This document shows positions 17,693-25,817 of a stretch of 64,000 nucleotides of DNA, piece by piece. Source of the DNA: Escherichia boydii (GTDB lineage: Bacteria; Pseudomonadota; Gammaproteobacteria; Enterobacterales; Enterobacteriaceae); contig CP169086.1 in the NCBI GenBank assembly GCA_041890495.1, forward strand, positions 1,488,001-1,552,000, read 5' to 3'. The notes beneath the pieces were generated by a model. It did no database searches. It was not told the DNA's origin and saw only the letters and a program-made list of their open reading frames with translations. Position numbers and translations under genes: made by a program. How positions within the stretch are numbered: position 1 is the stretch's first letter; every line of letters starts with the position of its first letter.

Positions 17693-18907
17693 TTACCAGT
17701 TCCACAGCGTGCCGTCTTCAAGACGGGCCACCGGCAGATAGGCCGGGTCGTACGGGTATTTCGCCGCCAGTTTTTCATCAAACTCAATGCCCAGCCCCGG
17801 CTTGTCGCCCGGATGCATATAGCCGTTTTCGAACCGCCAGCTGTGCGGGAAGACTTCCAGCATCTGTTCGGAGTAGCCCATGTATTCCTGCACGCCAAAG
17901 TTCGGCACCCACAGGTCGAAATGCAGCGCGGCGGCGTGGCAAACGGGCGACAGATCCGACGGGCCGTGTGAGCCGGTGCGCACCTGGTAAAGCGAGGCGA
18001 AATCGGCGATGCGACGCATCCCGGTAATGCCGCCCGCGTGGGTAATGGTGGTGCGGATATAGTCGATAAGCTGCTCTTCGATAAGCTGCTTGCAGTCCCA
18101 GATGCTGTTAAACACTTCGCCTACCGCAATGGGCGTGACGGTGTGCTGGCGGATAAGGCGGAAGCAGGCCTGGTTTTCCGCAGGGGTTGGGTCCTCCATC
18201 CAGAACATGCGGAATTCTTCGATGCTCTTGCCGAAGCGCGCCGCTTCGATTGGCGTCAGGCGGTGGTGCATGTCGTGCAGGAGATGCTCATTGAAGCCGA
18301 ATTTACTGCGCACCGCGTCGAACAGCTTCGGCGTGAAATCGAGGTATTTTTCGGTGGACCAGAGCTGCTCTTCCGGCCAGTCGCCTTTGGTCGCAGGCTC
18401 GTAGGCCAGCCCCTTCCCTTTGGCCATGCCGTAGGTGGTTTTCATGCCCGGCACGCCGCACTGCACGCGGATCGCCTTAAAGCCCATCTCTTTATGACGG
18501 GCGTAATCTTCCAGCACGTCGTCAATGGTGTGGCCGGTAGTATGGCAGTAGACCATCACCCCTTCCCGGGAGGCACCGCCCAACAGCTGGTAGAGCGGCA
18601 TGTTGGCCGCTTTGGCTTTGATATCCCACAGCGCCATATCCACGGCGGAGATGGCCGACATGGTGACCGGACCGCGGCGCCAGTAGGCGCCTTTATAAAA
18701 GAACTGCCAGATGTCTTCTATGCGGTGCGCATCGCGGCCAATCAGCTGGGGGCAAAGATGATCCTTCAGGTAAGAGGCCACGGAGAGCTCGCGTCCGTTT
18801 AGCGTAGCGTCACCGAGACCGACAATCCCCTCATCGGTGGTGATTTTAAGGGTGACAAAGTTCCGCCCCGGGCAGGTAACAAACACGTCAGCCGCGACAA
18901 TCTTCAT
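17693..18907 (-). CDS. rspA: D-mannonate dehydratase RspA (enolase superfamily)
   Basis: A 404-residue enolase-superfamily enzyme of the mannonate dehydratase subgroup. The N-terminal capping domain (MKIVAADVFVTCPGRNFVTL) precedes the barrel, with metal ligands in HDMHHRLTP, MEDPTPAE and VGEVFNS, and the general-acid/base region TGSHGPSDLSPVC. The family converts D-mannonate to 2-keto-3-deoxygluconate, usually slowly. It is first in the rspA-rspB-ydfJ series. In E. coli this promoter is repressed by RspR, encoded 6 kb away in this window. Confidence 0.95.
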   Translation of the reverse strand: MKIVAADVFVTCPGRNFVTLKITTDEGIVGLGDATLNGRELSVASYLKDHLCPQLIGRDAHRIEDIWQFFYKGAYWRRGPVTMSAISAVDMALWDIKAKAANMPLYQLLGGASREGVMVYCHTTGHTIDDVLEDYARHKEMGFKAIRVQCGVPGMKTTYGMAKGKGLAYEPATKGDWPEEQLWSTEKYLDFTPKLFDAVRSKFGFNEHLLHDMHHRLTPIEAARFGKSIEEFRMFWMEDPTPAENQACFRLIRQHTVTPIAVGEVFNSIWDCKQLIEEQLIDYIRTTITHAGGITGMRRIADFASLYQVRTGSHGPSDLSPVCHAAALHFDLWVPNFGVQEYMGYSEQMLEVFPHSWRFENGYMHPGDKPGLGIEFDEKLAAKYPYDPAYLPVARLEDGTLWNW

Positions 18908-18954
18908 AATTCCTTTCCTTACATCGTTCGTTGTGATGCTGGAAATTTACCCAC

Positions 18955-18995
18955 CAACCCTACTACCATACAAGTATAATGATCATAAAATCAGC
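18955..18995 (-). promoter_or_regulatory. Probable rspA promoter/operator region
   Basis: Reading towards rspA, a TATACT -10-like hexamer (18973-18978) overlaps the partial palindrome ACTnnnATnnnAGT (18962-18975), the degenerate kind of site bound by GntR/FCD repressors. RspR is the candidate repressor. The match is weak and was made by eye. Confidence 0.3.
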
Positions 18996-19018
18996 TAACG
19001 ATCACAAAACCCGGGCGC

Positions 19019-19345
19019 TCACGCGCGCCCCCATCCCGCCACAATAATCAGCATACCGCACAGGGCAATCAGCGCCCCGGCCCAGTCGTATGCGCTGAGC
19101 TTGACGCCGTCCACCACGCGTAACCACAGCAGCGCAGTACAAACATATACACCACCGTAAGCCGCGTAAACGCGCCCGCTGGCCGCCGGATGCAGCGTTA
19201 ACAGCCAGACAAACAGGGCCAGCGCGACGCTTGCCGGGATGAGCAACAATACGGATCCTCCCCTCTTCAGCCAGAGCCAGGGCAGGAAGCAACCGATGAT
19301 TTCGCATAGCGCGGTGGCAAAAAAAAGTAGCGTCGTTTTCAGCAT
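19019..19345 (-). CDS. ynfA: YnfA family membrane protein (SMR-like)
   Basis: A 108-residue inner-membrane protein with four predicted helices (TTLLFFATALCEIIGCFLPWLWL, SVLLLIPASVALALFVWLL, YAAYGGVYVCTALLWLRVV, DWAGALIALCGMLIIVAGW), matching the UPF0060/YnfA family. YnfA resembles small multidrug resistance pumps and has been linked to drug efflux in Shigella. It keeps the CEIIGC and YAAYGGVYV signatures. It is divergent from ynfB, as in E. coli. Confidence 0.93.
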   Translation of the reverse strand: MLKTTLLFFATALCEIIGCFLPWLWLKRGGSVLLLIPASVALALFVWLLTLHPAASGRVYAAYGGVYVCTALLWLRVVDGVKLSAYDWAGALIALCGMLIIVAGWGRA

Positions 19346-19497
19346 ATTTCACGTCAGGTGAGGATCTATTTAACCATCATACCTGATGATGCCCTTTACT
19401 TTTCCATACTTGCTCCGCGGGTATGCCGTCATTTCGCTTTAGTGTAGAATCTGTACGGGGTAACTTGATTATCTGCACCCATTTAAAAGGAAACGCT

Positions 19498-19836
19498 ATG
19501 ACCACATTAAGCAAACGCCTTTGTCTGACAGCCCTGCTGGCGCTGTCATCGTTCGCCTTTGCCGCCTCTGCGACAGCGGAAACCAGCAAGCTCATTATTG
19601 AGTCTGGTGACAGCGCGCAAAGCCGCCAGAACGCCGCTATGGACAAAGAACAATGGAATGACACACGCAACCTTCGTCAGAAGGTCAACAAACGTGCTGA
19701 AAAAGAGTGGGACAAAGAAGATGTCGCTTTTGACGCGCGCGATAAGTGTCAGCAAAGTGCAAACGTCAATGCCTACTGGGAGCCTAATACCCTGCGCTGC
19801 CTGGATCGCCGCACTGGCCGCACGGTAGCACCGTAA
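19498..19836 (+). CDS. ynfB: Periplasmic protein YnfB (DUF1283)
   Basis: A 112-residue protein with a signal peptide (residues ~1-26, ending ASATAET) and the conserved DUF1283 body: KLIIESGDSAQSRQ, then KEQWNDTRNLRQKVN, and a C-terminal part with two cysteines (DKCQQ, LRCLD) that could pair in the periplasm. AAAAGGAAA precedes the ATG at 19498. Its stop overlaps the speG start (TAATG), so they form one operon. Function is unknown. Confidence 0.9.
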   Translation: MTTLSKRLCLTALLALSSFAFAASATAETSKLIIESGDSAQSRQNAAMDKEQWNDTRNLRQKVNKRAEKEWDKEDVAFDARDKCQQSANVNAYWEPNTLRCLDRRTGRTVAP

Positions 19837-20396
19837 TGTCGGTGTCCTGCGACGTTAAACTCCGTCCGCTGGAGCGCGAAGACCTGCGCTTTGTCCACCA
19901 GCTCGACAACAATGCCAGCGTGATGCGCTACTGGTTCGAAGAGCCTTACGAGGCGTTTGTCGAGCTGTCCGATCTCTACGATAAGCACATTCACGATCAG
20001 AGTGAACGTCGTTTTGTGGTGGAGTGTGAAGGTGAAAAAGCCGGTCTTGTGGAGCTGGTTGAGATTAACCACGTTCACCGCCGGGCGGAGTTTCAGATAA
20101 TCATCTCCCCTGAGCATCAGGGAAAAGGCCTTGCTTCACGGGCGGCTAAGCTGGCAATGGATTACGGATTCAACGTTCTGAATCTCTACAAGCTTTACCT
20201 GATTGTGGATAAAGAGAACGAGAAAGCGATCCATATCTACCGCAAGCTGGGCTTTATGGTGGAAGGCGAGCTGATTCACGAATTCTTTATCAACGGTGAA
20301 TACCGCAATACCATTCGCATGTGCATCTTCCAGCATCAGCACCTCGCCGGACACAAGCCGTCAGGCGCCAGCCTGCTCAAACCGACCGCGCAGTAA
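19836..20396 (+). CDS. speG: Spermidine N(1)-acetyltransferase SpeG
   Basis: A 186-residue GNAT enzyme that acetylates spermidine and spermine with acetyl-CoA, limiting polyamine toxicity. It is almost identical to E. coli SpeG over KLRPLEREDLRFVHQLDN and the acetyl-CoA loop EHQGKGLASRAAKLAMDYGF, with the C-terminal catalytic region VDKENEKAIHIYRKLGF. The ATG overlaps the ynfB stop (TAATG), so translation is coupled. Confidence 0.96.
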   Translation: MSVSCDVKLRPLEREDLRFVHQLDNNASVMRYWFEEPYEAFVELSDLYDKHIHDQSERRFVVECEGEKAGLVELVEINHVHRRAEFQIIISPEHQGKGLASRAAKLAMDYGFNVLNLYKLYLIVDKENEKAIHIYRKLGFMVEGELIHEFFINGEYRNTIRMCIFQHQHLAGHKPSGASLLKPTAQ

Positions 20397-20413
20397 CCTG
20401 CGCGGCTTTACTC

Positions 20414-21121
20414 TCAGTAATATTCAATCGTGTTCTTGATGGTGTATTTGCGCTCAACGGCGGGTTTGACGCTGTCGTCCGTGATCGTCAGATCGCAGCT
20501 CACCGGGTTATTGTGCCGATCGTAATCGCAGCTCTGCTTCACGTTGCCCAGCGGCTTGTCATTCAACATGCTCACGGCCGAGTAATCCATTCTTTTGCGA
20601 AGATCTTTAGACGGCGTCGACTGAACGGACAGGTGCTGATCCCCGGAGACGGTGGTTTTGCCAAGCGGGTAGCCATCCGCATCGTAGCGATACTTCACTT
20701 CCATATCTTTGCCGTGCGCCGCCACCACAAAACCGTTATCGTCGGTATCCCACGTTATCCCGGCTGACGGCAGTTCGGCCAGCTGGCATTTTCCCTGCAG
20801 CTTCACTTTGCGCTGCTGGGTTTCGGCATCAAGGTAGTAATTGGCGTCAAGCACCAGCGCCACGCCGGTGTTGGCCTCCAGGTCGTGCAGCTCCAGGCTA
20901 TCGAAACACCCTTCCGTAGACACGGTGCCGGTGACCCGCTTAGACACTTCGCCCTTCTCGTTGAACAGCGTCTGGGTAAAGTCTTTGACCGGGCCGCGCA
21001 GCGGGTCAAAATCAAATTCGTTCGAGAAACTTGCCATCTCGGGCGTAAACGACAGCGGCGCGGAGCTGTTGTCACAACCCACCAGTGTTGCTGCCAGTAG
21101 CGTTATCGCTGCGTATTTCAT
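20414..21121 (-). CDS. ynfC: YnfC family lipoprotein (UPF0257)
   Basis: A 235-residue predicted lipoprotein. The start MKYAAITLLAATLVGCDNS has a lipobox LVGC with Cys at ~16, and Asp at +2 suggests retention in the inner membrane. The rest matches the YnfC family (YKxxxFDPLRGPVKDFTQT-like segment, two later cysteines). The start at 21121 is preferred over an in-frame codon five residues upstream because it gives a proper signal peptide. It converges with speG. Function is unknown. Confidence 0.9.
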   Translation of the reverse strand: MKYAAITLLAATLVGCDNSSAPLSFTPEMASFSNEFDFDPLRGPVKDFTQTLFNEKGEVSKRVTGTVSTEGCFDSLELHDLEANTGVALVLDANYYLDAETQQRKVKLQGKCQLAELPSAGITWDTDDNGFVVAAHGKDMEVKYRYDADGYPLGKTTVSGDQHLSVQSTPSKDLRKRMDYSAVSMLNDKPLGNVKQSCDYDRHNNPVSCDLTITDDSVKPAVERKYTIKNTIEYY

Positions 21122-21343
21122 CACATCATTTACCAATAGAATGAAAGGATTGTTGCTCTCATAGTATCAAATAGAATGGTAGCGATGGATAGCATTTTGG
21201 AAATTCATGCCTTTACCTTCCCTACGGCTAAAATTATTTTTTTACCCCACCGGATATGCACTTACTGATGTTGAACAGCCCCAAATACTGATAAAATGCC
21301 TGAAATTGGTCCAGCTATTCAGTCTTTAAGGTACGTTCAAAGG

Positions 21344-22099
21344 ATGATAACTTTTATAATCAATCTTAAACACTCGCGCGAACGTCGTGCAAAAATGGAG
21401 TCTCAACTGTTAAAGTTGAATATTGCACACGAGTTTGTTGAAGCAGTTGATGGTCGGGAAATGACGGAAGCTGAACGTAAAAATGTTACACGTGAGGTAA
21501 ATTATGCTTTTCTCCCAGGGGAAGTGGGGTGCGCGTTAAGCCATCAAAAAATATATAAAAAAATCATAAGCGAAAATATCGAAGCAGCTCTGATTCTCGA
21601 AGATGATGTTATACTTAGTAGCGATCTTCGTGAAATATTAAATAATATCACACTTAGCAAGACTAAGCCTGAGATTATACTTCTTAGTCGAGTCAATAAA
21701 TATTACAAAAAGTCAATTAAAAACATATGCGGCTCTTATAACCTACACAAGACGCACCAGGCCACAACAGCGCATGCGTATATTATTAACCAAAAAGCAG
21801 CCGACAGGCTCCTGGCAAACCTTTATCCTGTGTGGATGGTTTCTGATAAATGGAGCTTATTCGAAGATCTCTCTTTGGCTAAAATTCACTCTCTAGTACC
21901 TTATCCAGTACGTCTTTCTGAAGATGCTAATGCGTCAACAATTAATGAATCCAAAGGCGATGCCGTGATAGATGCTAAAAAGAAACAAATTTGGGATGCA
22001 TTAATGCAGGAAAGACCTTTAGCTGCAAAACTTCGTCACCGTTTTCGACGTGCCATTACTCCGTTATTCAATACAATTATTAACCAGGGTAAAGGATAA
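21344..22099 (+). CDS. Glycosyltransferase family 25 (LPS-type)
   Basis: A 251-residue GT25 protein, the family of LOS/LPS galactosyl- and glucosyltransferases. It begins ITFIINLKHSRERRAKM and carries the family motifs EAVDGREM, FLPGEVGCALSHQKIYKKI and ALILEDDVIL (the DxD-like metal site), followed by TTAHAYIINQKAADRLL. No membrane segment is seen. The gene is clearly AT-richer than its neighbours and sits between ynfC and ynfD, which are adjacent in E. coli, so it is probably acquired. The acceptor is unknown; a surface-glycan decoration is likely. Confidence 0.88.
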   Translation: MITFIINLKHSRERRAKMESQLLKLNIAHEFVEAVDGREMTEAERKNVTREVNYAFLPGEVGCALSHQKIYKKIISENIEAALILEDDVILSSDLREILNNITLSKTKPEIILLSRVNKYYKKSIKNICGSYNLHKTHQATTAHAYIINQKAADRLLANLYPVWMVSDKWSLFEDLSLAKIHSLVPYPVRLSEDANASTINESKGDAVIDAKKKQIWDALMQERPLAAKLRHRFRRAITPLFNTIINQGKG

Positions 22100-22232
22100 G
22101 CTTAGTTTTGTGTTTTGATTACTACCAGGGCGTCAAGTTACTTCCAGGACTATTCAGAAAGATGCACACAAAAACAAAAGGTTACCTTTATCCTGCTATG
22201 CTTAACGTTCACACAGAGAAAAGGAGCTACAG

Positions 22233-22499
22233 ATGAAACGGTTACCCTGGATTACCGCCCTGCTGTTAATGAGTGCCTCAACGGCCGCGCTGGCGGCACC
22301 GGATTCCTGCGAGCGCGTGAAAAGCGACATTCAGCAGAAAATTATCAACAACGGCGTGCCCGAGTCAGGCTTTACGCTGAGCATTGTGCCGAACGATCAG
22401 GCCGATCGGGCGGGCACGCAGGTGGTAGGCCACTGCGCCAACGACACCTTTAAAATTTTGTACACCCGTACAGGCAACGGAGCTGCTGAAGCTCAGTAA
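22233..22499 (+). CDS. ynfD: YnfD, DUF1161 periplasmic protein
   Basis: An 88-residue exported protein with a signal peptide ending AALAAPD and the DUF1161 body (DSCERVKSDIQQKIINNGVP, then VVGHCANDTFKILYTR) with two cysteines that may form a disulfide. AAAGGAG lies eight bases upstream of the ATG. Function is unknown. It is the usual neighbour of ynfE. Confidence 0.9.
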   Translation: MKRLPWITALLLMSASTAALAAPDSCERVKSDIQQKIINNGVPESGFTLSIVPNDQADRAGTQVVGHCANDTFKILYTRTGNGAAEAQ

Positions 22500-22521
22500 T
22501 TTATCCTCAATTCCCTTTGAT

Positions 22522-22535
22522 TTGATGAGGATTAA
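22522..22535 (+). promoter_or_regulatory. FNR-type binding site upstream of ynfE
   Basis: TTGATGAGGATTAA matches TTGAT-N4-ATCAA with one mismatch, 109 bp before the ynfE ATG. E. coli ynfEFGH is FNR-activated. If it is a class II site, transcription would begin near 22570, just behind a TAACAC -10-like hexamer at 22556-22561. Confidence 0.6.
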
Positions 22536-22561
22536 GATCTAATACTCCCAAATCAGTAACA

Positions 22562-22628
22562 CTCACCCCATCATTAGCCCGGTTATCATTTCGGGAAAAA
22601 TAATACGCAATTATAATGATGGGGTGAG
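22562..22628 (+). repeat. Perfect 15-bp inverted repeat covering the ynfE ribosome-binding site
   Basis: CTCACCCCATCATTA (22562-22576) is exactly complementary to TAATGATGGGGTGAG (22614-22628), with a 37-base loop. The right arm contains the GGGGTGAG Shine-Dalgarno and ends two bases before the ATG. In RNA this would hide the ribosome-binding site; in DNA it could be an operator. Which applies depends on the transcription start. Confidence 0.85.
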
Positions 22629-22630
22629 CC

Positions 22631-25069
22631 ATGTCCGATATTGAACATCACGGCGGAATTAGCCGTCGAACTCTCGCGAAATCTACGGCAATAGGTTCTC
22701 TGGCGCTTGCCGCTGGGGGGATCTCGCTTCCTTTCGGCTTAAAAAGCGCCGCCGCAGCGGTGAAAAACGCCGTCCAGCCTTCTGAAGATAAAGTTGTGTG
22801 GGGCGCCTGCTCGGTCAACTGCGGCAGCCGCTGTGCGCTGCGTCTGCACGTGCGCGACAACGAAGTATACTGGGTCGAAACGGATAACACCGGTAAGGAT
22901 GTCTATGGCGATCATCAGGTGCGCGCCTGCCTGCGCGGACGTTCTATTCGCCGTCGGATCAATCACCCTGACCGCCTCAACTACCCGATGAAACGCGTGG
23001 GCAAACGCGGCGAAGGTAAGTTCGAGCGCATCACGTGGGATGAAGCGCTCGACACGATCGCCGCCAGCCTGAAAGACGTGGTGGCCAACTACGGCAACGA
23101 AGCGGTGTACATTAACTATTCCTCCGGCATTGTCGGCGGCAATATCACCCGCTCCTCCCCTTACGCTTCGCTGGTGGCTCGTCTGATGAACTGCTACGGC
23201 GGTTTCCTGAGCCACTACGGTACCTACAGCACGGCGCAAATTGCCTGCGCGATGCCGTACACCTACGGCAGTAACGACGGCAACAGCACCTCGGATATCG
23301 AAAACACCAAGCTGGTGGTCATGTTCGGCAATAACCCGGCGGAAACGCGCATGAGCGGCGGTGGGATTACATACTATCTGGAGCAGGCCCGCGAGCGGTC
23401 CAACGCGCGAATGATTGTTATCGACCCGCGCTACACCGACACGGCAGCCGGACGCGAAGATGAGTGGATCCCGATCCGTCCGGGAACCGATGCCGCGCTG
23501 GTGGCGGGCATTGCCTGGGTGTTAATCGACGAAAACCTGGTCGACCAGCCGTTCCTCGATAAATACTGCGTTGGCTATGACAAAAAAACGCAGCCGGAAG
23601 GCGCGCCTGCTAACGGCCACTACAAAGCGTATATTCTCGGCCAGGGCGATGACAACACGGCGAAAACACCGGAGTGGGCCTCACGCATCACCGGCATTCC
23701 GGCAGAACGCATCGTTAAGCTTGCCCGCGAAATCGGCTCCGCAAAACCGGCCTACATCTGCCAGGGCTGGGGACCGCAGCGTCAGGCGAACGGCGAGCTG
23801 ACCTCCCGCGCCATCGCGATGCTACCGATCCTCACCGGAAACGTAGGGATCAACGGCGGGAACAGCGGCGCGCGTGAGTCGACCTACACCATCACCATCG
23901 AACGTATGCCGCTGCCGGATAACCCTGTAAAAACGCAAATTTCCTGCTTCAGCTGGACGGACGCCATCGCCCGAGGGCCGGAGATGACCGCCCTGCGCGA
24001 CGGCGTGCGCGGCAAGGATAAGCTGGACGTGCCGATTAAGTTCATCTGGAACTACGCGGGCAATACCCTCATCAACCAGCACTCCGATATCAATAAAACG
24101 CACGAAATTCTGCAAGATGAAAGCAAGTGCGAGATGATTGTCGTCATCGATAATTTCATGACGTCGTCGGCGAAGTACGCCGATATCGTGCTGCCGGACC
24201 TGATGACCGTCGAGCAGGAAGACATCATTCCTAACGATTACGCGGGGAATATGGGTTACCTGATTTTCCTCCATCCCGTGACTGCGCCAAAGTTTGAGCG
24301 CAAGCCCATCTACTGGATCATGAGCGAAGTGGCGAAACGCCTCGGGCCGGATATCCATCAGAAATTTACCGAAGGACGGACGCAGGAGCAGTGGCTGCAG
24401 TTCCTGTATGCCAAAATGCTCGAAAAAGACCCTAAGCTGCCGTCCTATGACGAGCTGAAAAAAATGGGTATTTACAAGCGTAAAGATCCGAACGGACACT
24501 TTGTGGCCTATAAAAAATTCCGCGAAAACCCGGAAGCCAATCCGCTGAAAACGCCATCGGGCAAGATTGAAATTTACTCCAGTAAGCTGGCGGAGATTGC
24601 GGCCACCTGGGAGCTGGATAAAGATGAGACCATCAGCCCGCTGCCCGTCTACGCATCAACCTTCGACGGCTGGGATGCGCCCGAGCGCGCGCAGTTCCCG
24701 CTGCAGCTGTTTGGCTTCCACTTCAAAGCCCGTACCCACTCGAGCTACGGTAACATCGAGGTGCTGAAAGCGGCCTGCCGCCAGGAGGTCTGGCTTAATC
24801 CCGTCGATGCTGCAAAACGCGGCATTAAGAACGGTGATATGGTGCGCGTCTTTAACGATCGCGGCGAGGTGCGAATTGAAGCGAAAGTCACGCCACGCAT
24901 CATGCCCGGCGTGAGCGCCATGGGCCAGGGGGCCTGGCACGACGCCAATATGAACGGCGACCGCATCGACCACGGCTCATGCATCAACACGCTGACGACC
25001 CATCGACCTTCTCCGCTGGCAAAAGGCAATCCGCAACACACCAATCTGGTGCAGATCGAGAAGGTCTAG
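22631..25069 (+). CDS. ynfE: DMSO reductase-family molybdoenzyme YnfE (selenate reductase catalytic subunit)
   Basis: An 812-residue bis-MGD molybdoenzyme. A Tat signal is present (SRRTLAKSTAIGSLALAAGG). The N-terminal [4Fe-4S] site is GACSVNCGSRC, with a fourth Cys in QVRACLRGRS. The molybdenum-ligand Ser lies in YGTYSTAQIACAMPYTYGSN. The length and sequence are close to E. coli YnfE/YnfF (~808), which have been linked to selenate reduction. The partner genes ynfG (electron-transfer) and ynfH (membrane anchor), and a second catalytic gene ynfF, are missing; dmsD follows after 93 bases. Either it works with DmsBC encoded elsewhere or it is an orphan. YnfE versus YnfF cannot be fully separated by eye. 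Confidence 0.9.
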   Translation: MSDIEHHGGISRRTLAKSTAIGSLALAAGGISLPFGLKSAAAAVKNAVQPSEDKVVWGACSVNCGSRCALRLHVRDNEVYWVETDNTGKDVYGDHQVRACLRGRSIRRRINHPDRLNYPMKRVGKRGEGKFERITWDEALDTIAASLKDVVANYGNEAVYINYSSGIVGGNITRSSPYASLVARLMNCYGGFLSHYGTYSTAQIACAMPYTYGSNDGNSTSDIENTKLVVMFGNNPAETRMSGGGITYYLEQARERSNARMIVIDPRYTDTAAGREDEWIPIRPGTDAALVAGIAWVLIDENLVDQPFLDKYCVGYDKKTQPEGAPANGHYKAYILGQGDDNTAKTPEWASRITGIPAERIVKLAREIGSAKPAYICQGWGPQRQANGELTSRAIAMLPILTGNVGINGGNSGARESTYTITIERMPLPDNPVKTQISCFSWTDAIARGPEMTALRDGVRGKDKLDVPIKFIWNYAGNTLINQHSDINKTHEILQDESKCEMIVVIDNFMTSSAKYADIVLPDLMTVEQEDIIPNDYAGNMGYLIFLHPVTAPKFERKPIYWIMSEVAKRLGPDIHQKFTEGRTQEQWLQFLYAKMLEKDPKLPSYDELKKMGIYKRKDPNGHFVAYKKFRENPEANPLKTPSGKIEIYSSKLAEIAATWELDKDETISPLPVYASTFDGWDAPERAQFPLQLFGFHFKARTHSSYGNIEVLKAACRQEVWLNPVDAAKRGIKNGDMVRVFNDRGEVRIEAKVTPRIMPGVSAMGQGAWHDANMNGDRIDHGSCINTLTTHRPSPLAKGNPQHTNLVQIEKV

Positions 25070-25162
25070 AAAGTGAAGCGCATGACCGTGGTTTATTCTA
25101 TGGTCTATAAATTGGTTTAACACAGTTGCGCGGGCGAAATCCGCGCGAGCAAGGAAGGTTTA

Positions 25163-25777
25163 ATGAAAGACGTCTCACATCGTGAATCGTTCGCGTTCAG
25201 CGCCCGGGTGCTGGGCGCGCTGTTTTATTTCGCACCGGACAGCGAGCAGGCCGCGCCGCTGGTGCAGGCCCTCACCGCGGGCGAATGGGTTCAGGACTGG
25301 CCCCTGCCATCGGTAACGCTGCAGCCCGTTGCCGATACGTTTGCCTCCTCTTCCGATGAACCGCTGACCGACGCCTGGCAACGGCTGTTTATTGGCCCTT
25401 ACGCCCTGCCCGCTCCGCCGTGGGGATCCGTCTGGCTTGACCGTGAATCCGTGCTGTTTGGCGACTCGACCCTCGCGCTGCGCCAGTGGATGCGGGAGAA
25501 TAATATCGCGTTTGAGATGCAGCAGAATGAGCCGGAAGATCATTTTGGTACGTTGCTGTTGCTGGCGGCGTGGCTGGCCGAGAATGGCCGCGAGTCGGAG
25601 TGCGCTCAGCTTCTGGCGTGGCACCTGCTGCCGTGGAGCACCCGTTTCCTGTCAGTGTTTGTCGACAACGCCGGGCATCCGTTTTATATCGCGCTGGGTC
25701 GGCTTGCGCACCTGACGCTCGCGGACTGGCGATCGGGGCTGCTTATTCCGGTTGCGGAAAAGACGCTGTACCGCTAG
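25163..25777 (+). CDS. dmsD: Tat proofreading chaperone DmsD
   Basis: A 204-residue TorD/DmsD-family chaperone that binds the twin-arginine signal peptide of DmsA/YnfE-type enzymes and holds them until cofactor insertion. Family residues are visible in WQRLFIGPYALPAPPWGSVWLD and the NEPEDHFGTLL motif, both of which form the signal-binding surface. An AAGGAAGG Shine-Dalgarno precedes the ATG. It lies directly after ynfE, its expected client. Confidence 0.94.
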   Translation: MKDVSHRESFAFSARVLGALFYFAPDSEQAAPLVQALTAGEWVQDWPLPSVTLQPVADTFASSSDEPLTDAWQRLFIGPYALPAPPWGSVWLDRESVLFGDSTLALRQWMRENNIAFEMQQNEPEDHFGTLLLLAAWLAENGRESECAQLLAWHLLPWSTRFLSVFVDNAGHPFYIALGRLAHLTLADWRSGLLIPVAEKTLYR

Positions 25778-25784
25778 GAGATAT

Positions 25785-25814
25785 GGCTTGCTCGCGGTTG
25801 GCGGGCAAGCCTTT
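25785..25814 (+). terminator. Hairpin after dmsD
   Basis: GGCTTGC (25785-25791) pairs with GCAAGCC (25805-25811), followed by only three Ts. A weak terminator between dmsD and the convergent sulP gene. Confidence 0.4.
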
Positions 25815-25817
25815 ACC

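Noticed and set aside
18038..18802. 254-codon open frame antisense to rspA
   Set aside because: Shadow of the enolase-family gene; no Shine-Dalgarno or recognised domain.
25083..25121. 12-codon frame between ynfE and dmsD as a remnant of ynfH
   Set aside because: Too short to match any ynfFGH sequence; recorded only as the possible deletion scar.
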